64,000 bases of DNA from Deltaproteobacteria bacterium HGW-Deltaproteobacteria-12 (GTDB lineage Bacteria; Desulfobacterota; Syntrophia; Syntrophales; Smithellaceae): positions 1 through 64,000 of the forward strand of contig PHBK01000006.1 of the NCBI GenBank assembly GCA_002840565.1. Reading direction: 5' to 3'. The notes beneath the pieces were generated by a model. That model was given only the letters and a program-made list of their open reading frames with translations, made no database searches and was not told the DNA's origin. Shown here one piece after another: positions 47,945 to 56,554 of this stretch (positions within the stretch are counted from its first letter, which is position 1; the number at the start of each line of letters is the position of its first letter). Position numbers and translations under genes: made by a program.

Positions 47945-47967
47945 TTTTTAAAACTAAAGGAGTTTTT

Positions 47968-48936
47968 ATGAAAGCAGCCGATATTAAGAAAATTACGGTT
48001 CTGGGTGGTAGCGGTCTCATCGGATCAGGGTGGGCGACTTTTTTCCTGTGGAAGGGGTTCGACGTAAATATTTATGATATCAGCGATGCATTATTGCAAA
48101 CTGCCCGCGAGCGCATCAGCGCGAGTTTATCCTATCTGCTGGCAAAGAATATAATAACCAAAGAGTCCATGCAGAAAGCTCTCAGCAAATCCTTCTACAC
48201 AACAGATATCGGGGAGGGCCTCCGTGGAGTTCAATTTGTTCAGGAGTGTGCACCGGAAAAATATGAACCTAAACAAGCGCTTGTGGCTGCCATGGATCAG
48301 TATGGATTAAATGAGGCCATCTTCGCCAGCAGCACTTCCGGCCTGCTGATAACCGAAATAGCGAAAAATTCTCAATACCCGGAACGGTGCATTGGCGCTC
48401 ACCCCTATAACCCTCCTCACCTGATTCCACTGGTGGAAATCACTAAAGGTGAAAAAACCAGTGAAGCAGTGCTGCAAACGGCATATGAATTTTTTCAGGC
48501 CGCCGGGAAGGAACCGATTATCCTGCAGAAAGAAGCACCCGGATTCATTGCCAACCGCCTGCAGATAGCCCTTTATCGCGAGGCGGTCGATCTTGTGTTG
48601 CGCGGCGTCTGCACCGTCGAAGACGTGGATAAGGCATTGTGTTTCGGGCCGGGACTGCGTTATGCCCTGATGGGTCAGAATCTGATTTTTCAATTGGGTG
48701 GCGGCCCCTTCGGATTAAAGGGCGTTATGATGCACATCGGGCCGTCTGCGGAAATGTGGATGAATGATATGGCTGCCTGGAAAAAATGGCCGGCAGGGTG
48801 CATTGACGTCCTGCAGGAAGGCGTTGATAAAGAAATGGCCAACCGGAGTGCGGAGGAAGGAAAAACAAACGAGGAAATCAGCCGCTGGCGCGATGATAAA
48901 CTGCTTTCTTTGTTAAAACTGATCAATAAAATTTGA
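47968..48936 (+). CDS. 3-hydroxyacyl-CoA dehydrogenase family, lambda-crystallin/carnitine-dehydrogenase-like
   Basis: 322 residues with Rossmann motif VLGGSGLIGSGWATFF, VNIYD, QECAPEKYEPK, SSTSGLLITEIA, catalytic His in GAHPYNPPHLIPLVEI and GPGLRYALMGQNLIF. These last motifs are typical of the lambda-crystallin branch (L-gulonate 3-dehydrogenase, L-carnitine dehydrogenase), which acts on free hydroxy acids and not CoA esters. That makes it the best source of a free beta-keto acid for BKACE. ATG 47968 has AAAGGAG upstream; an earlier ATG at 47932 does not. Confidence 0.86.
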   Translation: MKAADIKKITVLGGSGLIGSGWATFFLWKGFDVNIYDISDALLQTARERISASLSYLLAKNIITKESMQKALSKSFYTTDIGEGLRGVQFVQECAPEKYEPKQALVAAMDQYGLNEAIFASSTSGLLITEIAKNSQYPERCIGAHPYNPPHLIPLVEITKGEKTSEAVLQTAYEFFQAAGKEPIILQKEAPGFIANRLQIALYREAVDLVLRGVCTVEDVDKALCFGPGLRYALMGQNLIFQLGGGPFGLKGVMMHIGPSAEMWMNDMAAWKKWPAGCIDVLQEGVDKEMANRSAEEGKTNEEISRWRDDKLLSLLKLINKI

Positions 48937-48972
48937 TCCGGATATCCGGCATCAATGGCTTTACGAATTGAA

Positions 48973-49020
48973 CAGGGGGGCATAATACCATTTTTTTTTA
49001 TCAAGGTATTTAGCCCCCTC
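48973..49020. terminator. Bidirectional terminator between the cassette and kdsC
   Basis: AGGGGGGCATAATACC and GGTATTTAGCCCCCT form an imperfect stem between two convergent genes; the loop holds a T-run of nine. Placed 36 bp after the dehydrogenase stop and 5 bp before the kdsC stop, it should insulate both transcripts. Confidence 0.6.
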
Positions 49021-49025
49021 TGGAA

Positions 49026-49565
49026 TCACAGGTATTCGTCAAATTCATATTTTGCGGCGATCTCCGGCCATTTCCCCTGCGCCTGCAGGAGCATATCGCA
49101 GACTTCACGCACTGCACCGCGTCCGCCCATATTCTTCGTTACATAAGCAACCGATTTTTTGACTACATCCAGCGCATCGGCGACCGCAGCGGAAAACCCG
49201 ACTGCTTTTAATACCGGGATGTCAACGATATCATCGCCCATAAACGCCACATCGGCGGAACTTAATTTATTCTTTTTCAATATTTTGACAAACACTTCTT
49301 TCTTATTAAATACCTTCTGATAAATTTCCCTGATGCCTAAATCCTGCGCACGATGTTTAACAACTTCCGATTGCCGGCCGGTAAGGAGCACAACTTTTAT
49401 CCCATAACGTTGAATAAGCTTGATGCCATGACCATCGCGGACATCGAAATTTTTTATTTCCTTCCCGCTGTCATCCATAATCACCCGGCCATCCGTCATT
49501 ACTCCGTCAACGTCCAGGATCAGCATTTTTATGTTCTTGAGTTTTTCTTGAAGATTTTTTCTCAT
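49026..49565 (-). CDS. kdsC: 3-deoxy-D-manno-octulosonate 8-phosphate phosphatase
   Basis: Removes phosphate from KDO-8-phosphate in LPS core synthesis. HAD-fold of 179 residues: DVDGVMTDG (nucleophile Asp), LLTGRQSE, the Lys in KKEVF and GDDIVDIPVL. Short C0-type cap, as in KdsC tetramers. Six bp after kdsA and in the same operon. It normally abuts lptC, which here is 7 kb further on. Confidence 0.94.
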   Translation of the reverse strand: MRKNLQEKLKNIKMLILDVDGVMTDGRVIMDDSGKEIKNFDVRDGHGIKLIQRYGIKVVLLTGRQSEVVKHRAQDLGIREIYQKVFNKKEVFVKILKKNKLSSADVAFMGDDIVDIPVLKAVGFSAAVADALDVVKKSVAYVTKNMGGRGAVREVCDMLLQAQGKWPEIAAKYEFDEYL

Positions 49566-49571
49566 TCGAAT

Positions 49572-50405
49572 TTATCCTTTATTATATTTTCCCTTCACCA
49601 GTTCATCAATTTGCTTCAATGTTGTGAGCAATTCTTCCAAATAGTCGAGATAAAGCGAGTTAGCTCCGTCGCACAAAGCCATCTCCGGATTACGATGAAC
49701 TTCAAGAAATATACCGTCCACACCGGCTGCCACAGCCGCCCGGGCAAGATATTCCACCATTGCCCGCTCGCCGCCGGACGCTGTGCCGGCGCCACCGGGC
49801 AGCTGCACGGCATGCGTGGCGTCAAATATTACCGGATATCCCATATCTCTGACGATAGGCAGAGCGCGAACATCAAAAACAAGATTATTATAACCAAATG
49901 ATGTGCCTCTTTCGGTTATCATAATATTCTCATTACCCGCCGATTTAGCCTTGGTGATAATATTGGCTACATCTCCCGGTGCTAAAAATTGTCCTTTTTT
50001 CACATTTACGACCCTGGCCTTTTTCGCCACTTCCACAATGAAATCAGTCTGCCGGCACAGAAAAGCCGGTACTTGCATTATATCCAGGACTGTGGACGCC
50101 TGATCTATTTCTTCAAAGCGATGGACATCGGAAAGGAGGAGTACCCCCGTTTCTTCTTTTATTTTTTGGAGGATGGCTAATCCTTTTTCCGCTCCCGGCC
50201 CCCGGTAGGAATTAATCGAAGTGCGATTAGCTTTGTCGTAGGATGCCTTGAAAATATAGGGAATTTTCAGTCTGGCGGTAAGCTTTCTCAAATAATCGGC
50301 CGTATCCAGGGCCGATTCTTCATTTTCCAGTACACACGGACCGGCTATGAGCACAAATCCGTTTTTGTCACCTATGGCAAAATCGCCCATGTCAATCTGC
50401 TTCAT
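49572..50405 (-). CDS. kdsA: 3-deoxy-8-phosphooctulonate synthase
   Basis: Condenses arabinose-5-phosphate with phosphoenolpyruvate to KDO-8-phosphate. 277 residues with LIAGPCVLE, FKASYDKANR, GPGAEKGL, MITERGTSFGYNNLV and FDATHAVQLPGG. The Cys of CRQTDF and GPCVLE positions hint at the metal-dependent class, but this is not certain. Lies between the TPR gene and kdsC with gaps of 6-7 bp. Confidence 0.96.
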   Translation of the reverse strand: MKQIDMGDFAIGDKNGFVLIAGPCVLENEESALDTADYLRKLTARLKIPYIFKASYDKANRTSINSYRGPGAEKGLAILQKIKEETGVLLLSDVHRFEEIDQASTVLDIMQVPAFLCRQTDFIVEVAKKARVVNVKKGQFLAPGDVANIITKAKSAGNENIMITERGTSFGYNNLVFDVRALPIVRDMGYPVIFDATHAVQLPGGAGTASGGERAMVEYLARAAVAAGVDGIFLEVHRNPEMALCDGANSLYLDYLEELLTTLKQIDELVKGKYNKG

Positions 50406-50412
50406 TCTTTTC

Positions 50413-52428
50413 TCACTCCTGGTTTGTTTTCTGCAGTTTTTTCTGTAAAAGTAAAATTTTCAGTTGCGGTATTTTTTTATTGGCCCGCGGTGACTCCGGG
50501 TTCAGCTCGTGCGCAGTGGTATATGCCCTCAGCGCTTCCGTATAGAGCCCTTTATTTTCATAAGCCTCTCCCAGGTTGGCATAAAGCTCGTCGTCTTCCC
50601 GATCATATCTTAAAGCAAGAAGATAATTTTCAATTGCCCTGTCCCAATCGCCACGCACAGCATAAGCATACCCCAAACTGGCATAAGATGCAGCTTTTTT
50701 GGGCTCCAATAAAGCAATTTTTTTATAATATTTTATGGCCTGATCGCTTTTTTTATCCTTCAGGTAATAGTGGGCGAGAATGCTCAACACTTCCTTGGTC
50801 GGAGGCGATATCTTTTCGTACTCAGCTATAGCCTCTTTTTCCCGTCCCAATTTACCGTAGGTATAAGCCAGATTATAATGCAGGTTAGAGCTCTTTCCAC
50901 CGAGCTTAATTGCTTTTTTATAGTTTTCTGCAGACAAAGCATAATTTTTTAATTCGCCATAGGCAAAACCAAGGTTGGAAAAGACGGCTGAATTCCCGAC
51001 ACCCGCCTTGACCAGTCTTTCGTAAAATTTAACCGCCTGTTCATATTTGTTTTGCTTGAAATATAGATCTGCCAGCCGCTCTGCTGCATCGGAATCAGCG
51101 GGTTTTACTTTCAGGACATGCTCATATTCCCTGGCGGCATCGGCATCAAGTTTCCTTTTTTCATAAGCAGCGCCAAGATTAAAGCGAATTACCGGTTCAT
51201 CAGGCTTAAGGGCTGCCGCTTTTTTTAAGCTGTCCAGCTCATCCTGAGGCCTTCCTTTTCCGGCATAAGCCGCAGCCATGTTGGCATAGGCAATGGCAGA
51301 CTGCGGCTGATATTTAATAACTTCCCGGTAATATTTAATGGCTTCATCGAATTTTTTTATTTTTAAATAAGTATCGCCGAGGGCCAGCCTTGCTAAATTC
51401 TTATCTGGCGCATGAGCAGCAATGTATTCATATTGTTCGATGGCCGGGGTTATTTTTTTTAAACGAACATAAGCGTCGCCCAGTTTGAATCGAACCGGAT
51501 AATTTTCCGGGTCATTCTTAACTGCGGCAAGATAGTTCTCGGCTGCCTGATTCCAAAGACCTTTTTCTTCGAAGGAAAAACCCAGGCCGGCATATGCTTC
51601 CGCATCCTGCGGATGCAGTTTGACGAGCCTTTTGGATATCTGGATGGCCCGGTCATATTCTTTTTTCCGAATGTGGCATTTGGCTAATTCGCGCAGAGCC
51701 ACTTTGTCCTCGGGATTCAACGCCAGGATCTCCTGATATTGGGCAATGGCATCATCTTGCCGATCGAGCTTCGCATAGATTCCCGCCAGAATTTTGCGCA
51801 CGCCCGTATCCTCTTTGTTGAGAACAATTGCTTTTTTCAGATATTCAATTTGTACCTTAGCGTCAGTCGTATCCCTGGCAAAGCGCAGCCAGTCCTGGGG
51901 TGTAATGACAACACTGATCGGAACTTTTGCCAAAACCTCCTTTCCGAAATTGATCCGGATGGAATAATCGGACACCGTGCCGCCGGCCTGATTCATTTCA
52001 CCTTTCTGCATTATCTTATTGACCAGATCAACTCCTCGCATCAACACGCCCAGATCGTTGACACTATTGCCCAAGCCCTCAATATTTACTGTTATATGGC
52101 TTCCTTTGAGATCATCACTCGCCACTGACTTCACGACAAACTCATCGCGGTAAGTTATTTCCAGGGATTCATTACTCCGCACAATAATGTTTTTTCCGTT
52201 TTTTTCCATTTCCAGATAATAGAAATGAGGCCGGCCCTGGAACAGATAGTAAGAAATAATATTTTTCAGGCGGCCGGCATTAAAAGAAATCGCTTCCATT
52301 GCCTGCGGACGAAGCAAGTACAATAGTATTAGAATCAAACTTATAACGGCAATAGCTCCGGGGATTAACCAGATTTTTCGCCGGATTAATTTATTTGTCC
52401 CGATGTTTTTGCTGTTATTCTCCGCCAT
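50413..52428 (-). CDS. Membrane-anchored TPR repeat protein
   Basis: 671 residues: one N-terminal membrane segment (about 18-41), a beta-rich region (about 45-180) of unknown fold, and about 13 consecutive tetratricopeptide repeats (about 190-655, with patterns such as AYAGLGFSFEEKGLWNQAAENY). It is probably a periplasmic scaffold for envelope assembly. It sits between xerD and kdsA in one operon, so an LPS or envelope link is possible but unproven. Confidence 0.82.
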   Translation of the reverse strand: MAENNSKNIGTNKLIRRKIWLIPGAIAVISLILILLYLLRPQAMEAISFNAGRLKNIISYYLFQGRPHFYYLEMEKNGKNIIVRSNESLEITYRDEFVVKSVASDDLKGSHITVNIEGLGNSVNDLGVLMRGVDLVNKIMQKGEMNQAGGTVSDYSIRINFGKEVLAKVPISVVITPQDWLRFARDTTDAKVQIEYLKKAIVLNKEDTGVRKILAGIYAKLDRQDDAIAQYQEILALNPEDKVALRELAKCHIRKKEYDRAIQISKRLVKLHPQDAEAYAGLGFSFEEKGLWNQAAENYLAAVKNDPENYPVRFKLGDAYVRLKKITPAIEQYEYIAAHAPDKNLARLALGDTYLKIKKFDEAIKYYREVIKYQPQSAIAYANMAAAYAGKGRPQDELDSLKKAAALKPDEPVIRFNLGAAYEKRKLDADAAREYEHVLKVKPADSDAAERLADLYFKQNKYEQAVKFYERLVKAGVGNSAVFSNLGFAYGELKNYALSAENYKKAIKLGGKSSNLHYNLAYTYGKLGREKEAIAEYEKISPPTKEVLSILAHYYLKDKKSDQAIKYYKKIALLEPKKAASYASLGYAYAVRGDWDRAIENYLLALRYDREDDELYANLGEAYENKGLYTEALRAYTTAHELNPESPRANKKIPQLKILLLQKKLQKTNQE

Positions 52429-52469
52429 CTGCCCTCCGAATCAACGGCTTGGCTCCAGCCGTCATGCTT

Positions 52470-53357
52470 TCAGCCCCGTGGATGATATTTTTGATGAATT
52501 TCCTTTAACCTTTCCCGGGTGATATGAGTATAAATTTGCGTTGTCGATATATCGGCATGTCCCAGCATTACCTGAACTGTCCGCAAATCGGCACCGCCTT
52601 CCAAAAGATGGGAAGCAAAAGAATGACGAAAGGTATGAGGATGGATTTTCTTGTGCAATCCCGCTTTTCTAGCATATCCGACAACCATTTTCCAGAATCC
52701 CTGACGGGTGAATTTCCCGCCGAAGCGGTTCAGAAACAAAATGTCCGTGCTTTTACCCTGCATTAATTGCGGCCTTGCCTGTTCCACATAAAGTCTGGCG
52801 CAATCATAAGCCGCTTTGCCGATGGGAACTATCCGCTCCTTACTGCCCTTCCCCATAACAATCAGAAATCCAACCTGCCAGTTGATGCTGTTCATTGTCA
52901 ACCCGATTAATTCGGAAACACGGATGCCCGTCGCATAAAGCAATTCCAGCATCGCGCTGTTGCGGAGTGATTGGGCGGTTTCAACTCCCGGCTGGGCCAG
53001 GATAAGATTCATCTCCTCCTTGCTGACCGTATCCGGCAGACGCATCCATACTTTAGCCAGTTCAATATTGGCCAGGGGAGTTTGTTCGATCAGCTTTTCT
53101 TGCAAAAGATACTTATAAAACCCCCGGATTGCAGCCAATGCCCTGTTCATCGAATTAGCCGAAAGCCCTTCGCTTTTTATTTGCACCAGATATTCAATAA
53201 CCACTTCCGGCACAATCAGGCGCCAATCCGTAAATCCTTTTCCCTGAACAATTAACAGAAAACGTCGCAAATCCCGGCCATAGGCTTCCAGCGTGTTTTC
53301 GGCGACACCCCGCTCAATGAGCAGGTAATTTAAATATTTTTCCAACAGTTTGTCCAT
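52470..53357 (-). CDS. xerD: Site-specific tyrosine recombinase XerD
   Basis: Resolves chromosome dimers at dif with XerC. 295 residues: N-terminal SAM-like core-binding domain (about 1-95) and catalytic domain with Arg in ATGIRVSELIGL, Lys in GKGSKER, HxxR in HPHTFRHSFASHLL, His in LGHADISTTQIYTHI and the Tyr nucleophile of that last motif. The features and position as first gene of a housekeeping operon favour XerD over a phage integrase. No attachment site is seen next to it. Confidence 0.9.
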   Translation of the reverse strand: MDKLLEKYLNYLLIERGVAENTLEAYGRDLRRFLLIVQGKGFTDWRLIVPEVVIEYLVQIKSEGLSANSMNRALAAIRGFYKYLLQEKLIEQTPLANIELAKVWMRLPDTVSKEEMNLILAQPGVETAQSLRNSAMLELLYATGIRVSELIGLTMNSINWQVGFLIVMGKGSKERIVPIGKAAYDCARLYVEQARPQLMQGKSTDILFLNRFGGKFTRQGFWKMVVGYARKAGLHKKIHPHTFRHSFASHLLEGGADLRTVQVMLGHADISTTQIYTHITRERLKEIHQKYHPRG

Positions 53358-53469
53358 AAGACTTTTTTAACGTAAATATCCTCCCGAAGCAAAGTTTTTT
53401 TATTGACTTATTCTCCATTCTCGTAAAAATAAGCGTTAAACAAAAATAATCATGCTTTAGGAGCCGTAA

Positions 53470-53919
53470 ATGAAGAAAATAATAATTGCCGCTGACCATG
53501 GAGCAGTTGTTTTGAAAAATCAAATTATCTCTTTTTTGAAGACTAAAAACTGCGAGACCAGAGACATGGGCGTTAATAATGAAGATCCCGCAGACTATCC
53601 GGACATCGCGCTGAAGGCTTGCCGGGAATTCAATGCCGGCGGTTATGAGTTCGGTATCTTGCTTTGCGGGACGGGAATCGGCATGTCGCTTGCCGCCAAT
53701 AAAGTTCGAGGCATCCGGTGTGCCGTGGTGCACGATCTGTTTACTGCGGAAATGGCCAAGGCCCATAATAACGCCAACTTCATAGCATTCGGCGGCCGGG
53801 TGAATTACTCCGTGGCGGTAACGGATATGATCGACAGATTCATGAACACAACATTCTCCGGCGACCGCCATGAAAGAAGAGTGGCCAGGATAGCAGAGAT
53901 TGAAAAAAAGGAATGCTGA
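53470..53919 (+). CDS. rpiB: Ribose-5-phosphate isomerase B
   Basis: Interconverts ribose-5-phosphate and ribulose-5-phosphate. 149 residues with IIIAADHGAVVLK, the catalytic Cys in LLCGTGIGMSLAANK, VVHDLFTAEMAKAHNNAN and FGGRV. It stands alone, with a ribosome site TAGGAG and a strong terminator downstream. RpiB relatives also act on allose or galactose phosphates, but the context suggests the pentose enzyme. Confidence 0.93.
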   Translation: MKKIIIAADHGAVVLKNQIISFLKTKNCETRDMGVNNEDPADYPDIALKACREFNAGGYEFGILLCGTGIGMSLAANKVRGIRCAVVHDLFTAEMAKAHNNANFIAFGGRVNYSVAVTDMIDRFMNTTFSGDRHERRVARIAEIEKKEC

Positions 53920-53952
53920 AGCCGGTAGATAATATTTGAGGGAAATGCTTTA

Positions 53953-53988
53953 AAAAACGCTCACCGTCATGTTCCGGTGAGCGTTTTT
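53953..53988. terminator. Intrinsic bidirectional terminator between rpiB and hcp
   Basis: AAAAACGCTCACCG and CGGTGAGCGTTTTT form a perfect 14-bp stem around an 8-base loop, with the T-run in the stem's lower part on either strand. Convergent genes end 33 bp and 27 bp away. Confidence 0.85.
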
Positions 53989-54015
53989 ATTATCGGGAAC
54001 CTCAAAAGATCGGAA

Positions 54016-55659
54016 CTATCCCAATATGGTTTTCAAATCATCGTCCGGTGTGGTAATCGGCTTGATGGCAAAGTTCTTCACGAGGACATCCAGCACATTG
54101 GGCGTGATGAAAGCCGGGAGAGAGGGCCCCAGGCGGATATCACGAATTCCCAGATAAAGCAGCGTCAGCAAGATAGCCACTGCTTTTTGCTCATACCAGG
54201 ATAAAATCATGGACAGGGGCAATTCATTAACTCCCACATTAAAAGCCTTGGATAAAGCCAGCGCAATCTGGATGGCGGAATAGGCATCATTGCACTGCCC
54301 GATATCCAGCAGGCGGGGAATTCCGCCAATATCGCCCAGTTCCTTATCGAAGAAACGGAACTTTCCGCAGGCCAGAGTCATGATTACAGTGTCTTTAGGT
54401 GCTTTTTCCACAAATTCCGTGTAATAATTCCGGCCCGGTTTAGCCCCGTCACAGCCGGCAACAAGAAAGAAGTGCCGGATCGCCCTGCCCTGCACCGCCT
54501 CGATTATTTTATCCGCGACAGACAAAACTGCGTTGCGGGCAAATCCGACGGTTACCTGCCGCCCCTCCGTATCTGCGTTAAAACCCGGCAGCTCCAGTGC
54601 TTTTTTAATAACCGGCTCGAAGTTGGAATCAGCAATATGCTGAATTCCCGGCCAGTCGACCAGCCCGCAGGTGAAAATATTGGCCAGATAAGCATCACGT
54701 GGTCTTTGAATGCAGTTGGTCGTCATGAGAATCGCGCCGGGAAATTCGGCAAACTCTTTGGCCTGGTTCTGCCAGGCCGTTCCATAATGGCCGTAGAAGT
54801 GCGGATACTTCTTCAGTTCGGGATATCCGTGTGCCGGCAGCATCTCACCATGCGTATAGACATTAATTCCTTTGCCTGCGGTTTGTTTCAGAAGCCCGGC
54901 CAGATCGTTCAAATCATGGCCGGAAATAAGGATGGCCTTGCCTTTCTTGGCGCCCAGCGGCACTTTGGTCGGTAGCGGATGGCCAAATCGTCCGGTGTTT
55001 CCTGCGTCCAGCAGCTCCATGGTGCGCAAGTTAATTTCTCCGCACTTTAAAACAAGAGCAAGCCACTCTTCCAGACTCAGATCGCTGCTCAGCATGGCAC
55101 TCAGCGCTTCGTGGATAAATGAATATACTTTGTCGTCTTCCTGCCCCAGAATTTGAGCATGATCGGCATAGGCGGCGACACCTTTTACACCGAAAAGAAG
55201 TGTATGCTGCAATGACAATACATCCGGATTGATGGCTGCACCAGCCTTGAGACCGGCGTTCTCAGCCTGTTTAATGCTTCCTTCCAATGTTTTTTCCGGC
55301 TGGAATAGAACCGCCTCGTCTTTTTCTTCGGGCATTACTCCGGCTTTTCTGAGCTTGTCTTTCAGACTCTCTCGTAACTTAACGCATTTTTCAATCAGCC
55401 CGGAAATTCGGACAGGATCAAAATCAACATTGGTTAAAGTTGAAAATAATGCTTTAACTGTAAATACATTGACCTCCTCATCAACTATACCGGCCTTCCG
55501 GCCCTGTTCCGCGACTCGAGATAATCCTTTAAGTGCATACACCAGCAGATCCTGCAGGGCCGCAACTTCAGGCGATTTTCCACACACGCCCATTTTCCCG
55601 CATCCTTCCCCTTTTGCCGTTTGCTCGCACTGGTAACAAAACATTTCGCCGTTCTCCAT
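54016..55659 (-). CDS. hcp: Hydroxylamine reductase (hybrid-cluster protein)
   Basis: Iron-sulphur-oxygen cluster enzyme that reduces hydroxylamine and, in E. coli, nitric oxide. 547 residues; the N-terminal CYQC...C...C spacing is CX2CX8CX5C, the form found in strict anaerobes. Hybrid-cluster ligand regions are visible: HGEMLPAHGYPEL, TTNCIQRP, LVAGCDGAKPGRNYY, CGKFRFF and GQCNDAYSAI. A good AAGGAG precedes the ATG. Divergent from a CRP/FNR-type regulator with a perfect palindrome between them. Confidence 0.96.
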   Translation of the reverse strand: MENGEMFCYQCEQTAKGEGCGKMGVCGKSPEVAALQDLLVYALKGLSRVAEQGRKAGIVDEEVNVFTVKALFSTLTNVDFDPVRISGLIEKCVKLRESLKDKLRKAGVMPEEKDEAVLFQPEKTLEGSIKQAENAGLKAGAAINPDVLSLQHTLLFGVKGVAAYADHAQILGQEDDKVYSFIHEALSAMLSSDLSLEEWLALVLKCGEINLRTMELLDAGNTGRFGHPLPTKVPLGAKKGKAILISGHDLNDLAGLLKQTAGKGINVYTHGEMLPAHGYPELKKYPHFYGHYGTAWQNQAKEFAEFPGAILMTTNCIQRPRDAYLANIFTCGLVDWPGIQHIADSNFEPVIKKALELPGFNADTEGRQVTVGFARNAVLSVADKIIEAVQGRAIRHFFLVAGCDGAKPGRNYYTEFVEKAPKDTVIMTLACGKFRFFDKELGDIGGIPRLLDIGQCNDAYSAIQIALALSKAFNVGVNELPLSMILSWYEQKAVAILLTLLYLGIRDIRLGPSLPAFITPNVLDVLVKNFAIKPITTPDDDLKTILG

Positions 55660-55738
55660 AATCGTTATTTCTCCTTTTTATTAACACCCTCTGTGATTGG
55701 CATTTTCCTCACTATTTACTATTTCCAGCCGTTACGCC

Positions 55739-55752
55739 TTGACTTAAGTCAA
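55739..55752. promoter_or_regulatory. Perfect palindrome TTGACTTAAGTCAA, likely regulator operator
   Basis: A 14-bp perfect palindrome of the CRP/FNR form (TTGAC-N4-GTCAA) lies between the divergent hcp and CRP-family genes, 22 bp before the regulator's ATG and 79 bp before that of hcp. The first half also reads as a -35 for the regulator gene, so binding there could both autoregulate it and activate hcp. This placement is typical of HcpR-type control of hcp. Confidence 0.7.
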
Positions 55753-55774
55753 CTATCAATGATATTTTTTACTC

Positions 55775-56461
55775 ATGGAAATAATTAAGAAGATTGCATC
55801 TGTGCCGCTTTTTGAAGATCTGTCCAAAAAACAACTCGCGGATATTGCCGCGATTGCCGTCGGGCAAAAATACAAAAGAGGACAACTCGTCTTTTCCGAA
55901 GGCGATGAGGGCAGCGGCTTTTATGTTCTTATCTCCGGCGGTGTGAAAATCTTCAAACTTTCCCCGGAAGGCAAGGAACAAATTCTCCACATTATGGGAC
56001 CGGGTGAACCTTTCGGAGAAGCGGCCGTTTTTGCAGGTGAGCATTTTCCGGCCTCTGCCCGGACGCTTTCCGAAAGTAAAGTTTTATTTTTTCCCCGCCG
56101 GTCATTTGTGGACCTGATCACTAATAATCCCGCTCTTTCCTTAAATATGCTGGCTTTTCTTTCCCGCCGTTTACGCGTGCTGGCCAACCTGGTCGAATCT
56201 CTTTCCCTCAAGGAAGTTCCCGGAAGACTTGCCGCCTATCTCCTGTATTACAGTAAACACAAAAATGACCCGGCTATTCTGGAGCTGGGCATTTCCAAGA
56301 CCCAACTGGCCGCTCTTCTGGGCACAATTCCGGAAACCTTATCCCGTATTTTAAGCAGAATGGGCAAAGAAAAATTAATCAAGGCCGGTTTACGCCACAT
56401 CCAGATTTTAGACCGTCAGGGGCTCCTGGAATTGTCCGAGGGGAGCAGAAGATTAACCTGA
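55775..56461 (+). CDS. CRP/FNR-family regulator, probable HcpR-type
   Basis: 228 residues: cyclic-nucleotide-binding-like sensor domain (1-120, GQLVFSEGDEGSGFYVLISGGVKIF), long dimerisation helix (about 125-150) and C-terminal winged HTH (about 150-220) with recognition part ISKTQLAALLGTIPETLSRILSRMGKE. It lacks the N-terminal Cys cluster of FNR, so it would not sense oxygen by a [4Fe-4S] cluster; HcpR proteins are thought to sense NO or nitrosative stress, some through haem. Its position opposite hcp supports the assignment. Confidence 0.82.
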   Translation: MEIIKKIASVPLFEDLSKKQLADIAAIAVGQKYKRGQLVFSEGDEGSGFYVLISGGVKIFKLSPEGKEQILHIMGPGEPFGEAAVFAGEHFPASARTLSESKVLFFPRRSFVDLITNNPALSLNMLAFLSRRLRVLANLVESLSLKEVPGRLAAYLLYYSKHKNDPAILELGISKTQLAALLGTIPETLSRILSRMGKEKLIKAGLRHIQILDRQGLLELSEGSRRLT

Positions 56462-56554
56462 TTTTTTTCCGCCATTTACAATGACTGATAAAAAATATGT
56501 ATATAATTTTTCTTTTCAGGTAAAATGTCCTGACTTTTTGTATTGGCAGACGAT

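Noticed and set aside
52470..53357. XerD as a phage or island integrase
   Set aside because: Sequence motifs and the operon with TPR, kdsA and kdsC fit the housekeeping recombinase; no attachment-site duplication or phage genes nearby.
53314..53871. Open frame of 185 codons on the minus strand opposite rpiB
   Set aside because: Covers a well-supported RpiB gene in antisense; no ribosome site.
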